Shown piece after piece: positions 62,125 through 64,000 of a stretch of 64,000 nucleotides of DNA. Below the pieces are notes generated by a model. It was not told the DNA's origin, ran no database searches, and was given only the letters and a program-made list of their open reading frames with translations. How positions within the stretch are numbered: the stretch's first letter is position 1; each line of letters starts with the position of its first letter. Source of the DNA: Actibacterium naphthalenivorans (lineage in GTDB: Bacteria > Pseudomonadota > Alphaproteobacteria > Rhodobacterales > Rhodobacteraceae); the NCBI RefSeq assembly GCF_014196965.1, contig NZ_JACIEQ010000001.1:1426001-1490000 (forward strand). Reading direction: 5' to 3'. The position numbers and the translations under genes are program-made.

Positions 62125-63315
62125 TCAGGTCAGGTAGGACAGCGGCTGTTCCACGCCCCAACGCGCGCGCGAGAAGCTTTGTGCCGGTTCATCCCACGTC
62201 AGGTTCGCCTGGAGGCCGGCCATGTGTACGTCGCGGCCAAGGCGGCCCAGCGGATGATCCTCATACATGCCTTTCGCATCGCCCGCGGTCAGCAGACGCT
62301 CGGCGGCGCGCACGGCCAGCAGGGCGCCATAGGCCACGTTGCGGCGCGCCTCGGCGCGCTCGGCCTGATCGGGAACGTGGTTCGCTTCGCCCCATTCCTT
62401 CATCTGCTGGCAGTTGTGGCGCACATACATCATCGCGGCGGTTACCTCTGCATGCGATTCGGCAAAGCGCATCTGCGCCCCTGCGCTCAGCGCGGCGGAT
62501 TCGAACGTGTGCAGGTTGATCCGGCCGGTCACCCGCTCTTCGAAGATGTCCAGAACGCCGCGCGCCATGCCGATCGTCGCGCTGAGCAGCAACTGGTTGA
62601 CCACCAGGTTGAACGGCGCCCGGTAATAGGGATTGTCGGGATAGATCTCGGCGCCCGGGGTCGAGCACATTTTCAGCTGCTCAAGCGACACGAACCGGTG
62701 CGGTGGGACATAGGCATCCTTGATCACGATGGATTTGGAGCCGGTGCCGCGCAGGCCCGAGACATACCAGTCGTCCACCACCTCGAAATCGGATTTCGGA
62801 ATCAGGCACAGCCCGTGCATGGTGATGAAGTGGATCCATTCGGCATAATCGCAACCGCTGGAAAACCGCATCTGGCTGTCGGTGATGCGCCAGCCATCGC
62901 CCTCGGGCTCGATGTTCAGCTTGGCCACGGCCGAGGCGGTCGAGGACATGGTGTCGGGATTGGCGTCCCAATATTCGTGCTGCGCCTCCAGCGGCAGATA
63001 GCCGACCATGAACTGGTGCCCCGGCCACTGCCCCGCCATCCAGGCCGAGGAACCGCAGCCACGGCCCACTTCCATGCCGATCTCGGCAATGGTGTCGATG
63101 CCGAATTCAAAGCCGCCGAACTTGCGCGGCTGCGCGGCGCGCAGCAGCTTGGCATCGCGGAAATCGTTCCAGGTTTCCTGGGGGATCTTGCGAATCTGTT
63201 CGCAATGGGCCGCGCGCTCGCGCAAGGTGGGGATCATGTCCCGCGCCGCCCTGATCAGGTCTTCAGGTGTCGTTTGCGAGGAAACAGCCTCAATATTCAT
63301 TATCTCGCCTCCCAT
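62125..63315 (-). CDS. Flavin-dependent monooxygenase of the acyl-CoA dehydrogenase fold (HpaB/HsaA/DszC group)
   Basis: 396 residues from the ATG at 63315, which has AGGAGG seven bases upstream; ATG 63300 has GGAGG seven bases upstream and is an equal alternative. Pattern: RKFGGFEFGIDTIAEIGMEV, GCGSSAWMAGQWPGHQFM near 85, GTGSKSIVIKDAYVPPHRFV (about 188), and a C-terminal type-2 acyl-CoA-dehydrogenase-like helical domain ending ARWGVEQPLSYLT. Such enzymes use reduced FMN/FAD and O2 to hydroxylate aromatic or sulfur substrates. The adjacent FMN reductase would supply the flavin. Confidence 0.85.
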   Translation of the reverse strand: MGGEIMNIEAVSSQTTPEDLIRAARDMIPTLRERAAHCEQIRKIPQETWNDFRDAKLLRAAQPRKFGGFEFGIDTIAEIGMEVGRGCGSSAWMAGQWPGHQFMVGYLPLEAQHEYWDANPDTMSSTASAVAKLNIEPEGDGWRITDSQMRFSSGCDYAEWIHFITMHGLCLIPKSDFEVVDDWYVSGLRGTGSKSIVIKDAYVPPHRFVSLEQLKMCSTPGAEIYPDNPYYRAPFNLVVNQLLLSATIGMARGVLDIFEERVTGRINLHTFESAALSAGAQMRFAESHAEVTAAMMYVRHNCQQMKEWGEANHVPDQAERAEARRNVAYGALLAVRAAERLLTAGDAKGMYEDHPLGRLGRDVHMAGLQANLTWDEPAQSFSRARWGVEQPLSYLT

Positions 63316-63405
63316 CGTTGTTCCTCCTATCCACAGATTTTGTCATCACAGCGCTTCGTCGGTATTCGCCTTGCGAATGCCTTTCGAAAAAACCGGCGCC
63401 GGGGG

Positions 63406-63966
63406 TCATGCGTAACCAAACCCCATCAACTGCTTTGCCTGGCTCTCGATCATGGTCGAAAGCGCATCGTCGATCAGCTTGCCGTCCGCATCGAACGGCT
63501 TTTGCTGCAGGCTGTTCATCGTCACGCCGACCGGAGTCGGCCAGCCGCGCAGGGAACACACGATATCGCGCAGCGAGCTGAGCGTGGTGCCCGTGGCCTG
63601 CCAGCCGGCGGCGCTGACCACCAGACCCACCGGGCATCCATCGAGATACACCCGCTTGTCGGTCATCGTGTCCTGCATCAGATCGATGGCATTCTTCACC
63701 AGCGCCGAGATACCCGCATGATAGCCGGGCGAGCCGATCACCAACCCGTCGGCCCGGCGCACGCTGTCTATGAAGTGGCGCTGCGCATCGCTGCGTTCTT
63801 CGTTTTCGGGGGCGTAGAAGGGCAGGGCCACCAGCTCTTTCGCGCCAAACATCTCGACTTTGGCGCCTTGCCGCGCGCATGCGTCCAGAACCGCACGAAC
63901 CAGCAGCTCTGTACTGGATCCGCCGCGCGTCGTGCCGCCGATGCCGACAATGAATTTCTCCGTCAT
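63406..63966 (-). CDS. NADPH-dependent FMN reductase (flavin reductase partner)
   Basis: 186 residues from the ATG at 63966 (MTEKFIVGIGGTTRGGSS), six bases after GAAGG; an ATG two codons upstream is also possible. Flavodoxin-like fold: GGTTRGGSSTELLVRAVL phosphate loop, GSPGYHAGISALVKNAIDLM FMN-binding stretch (about 80-99), and VVSAAGWQATGTTLSSLRD. It reduces FMN with NAD(P)H. It lies 90 bp upstream of the monooxygenase on the same strand, so the two form a two-component system. Confidence 0.9.
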   Translation of the reverse strand: MTEKFIVGIGGTTRGGSSTELLVRAVLDACARQGAKVEMFGAKELVALPFYAPENEERSDAQRHFIDSVRRADGLVIGSPGYHAGISALVKNAIDLMQDTMTDKRVYLDGCPVGLVVSAAGWQATGTTLSSLRDIVCSLRGWPTPVGVTMNSLQQKPFDADGKLIDDALSTMIESQAKQLMGFGYA

Positions 63967-64000
63967 GTTCATCCTTCGCCTCATGCCCGGCTCCACGGGC

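Noticed and set aside
63327-63335. DnaA-box-like CTATCCACA near the monooxygenase start
   Set aside because: A single isolated 8/9 match in a gene leader with no AT-rich tract or partner boxes; expected by chance.

Overview
The window reads as chromosomal DNA of an alphaproteobacterium of the family Rhodobacteraceae (Roseobacter/Rhodobacter type). The reasons are high GC with strong third-position bias, RegB/SenC/RegA redox-control genes close to ahcY, alphaproteobacterial AddAB, HemJ, a mitofilin-HemY pair, and an origin-proximal block of parAB, rsmG, mnmG, mnmE and rho. No prophage, transposase, integrase or CRISPR array was seen.

Region 1 (1 to 12.1 kb) is origin-proximal. The end of hemW and a DUF454 membrane protein converge on a leftward block: parB, parA, rsmG, mnmG, mnmE, rho, hemJ. 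Two perfect 16-bp parS palindromes lie inside the 5' ends of rsmG and mnmG. A 425-bp AT-rich gap (7904-8328) has DnaA-box-like sites and lies exactly where gene direction flips; it is the best candidate for oriC. Rightward from it run maf, aroE, coaE and dnaQ, overlapping head to tail, then leftward secB and fxsA.

Region 2 (12.2 to 31.3 kb) is housekeeping. timA, mltA and an Smr gene run right. A lipoprotein hydrolase and hslVU run left. A capsule-synthase-like orphan runs right. A long leftward set follows: regB, a PAS protein, tsaE, amgK, murU, addB, addA, trxA. It couples redox sensing, tRNA t6A synthesis, peptidoglycan recycling and double-strand-break repair. senC and regA diverge from regB.

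Region 3 (31.3 to 42.6 kb) holds regA, a GT61-like glycosyltransferase, an HD hydrolase, ahcY, DUF2853, an EVE/YciI/gpsA/tsaD leftward operon, hemD, a mitofilin-like protein, hemY and tRNA-Thr(CGU).

Region 4 (42.6 to 64 kb) begins right after the tRNA and looks accessory. A TetR regulator with its own operator-promoter controls an HlyD/DUF2955 efflux pair. A LIV-type ABC importer (livKHMGF) is divergent from thiolase, a FadJ-type bifunctional enzyme and an acyl-CoA dehydrogenase. A leftward series follows: FMN reductase, HpaB/HsaA-like monooxygenase, an SDR, a VOC protein, a zinc-free MDR reductase, a second SDR, a second acyl-CoA dehydrogenase, an acyl-CoA ligase and a small EthD-like protein. 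Together these could import a carboxylic acid, activate it to a CoA thioester, oxygenate or dehydrogenate it and take it through beta-oxidation. The substrate cannot be read from sequence, and this is the least described system in the window. All coordinates and motifs were read by eye; no database search was run.
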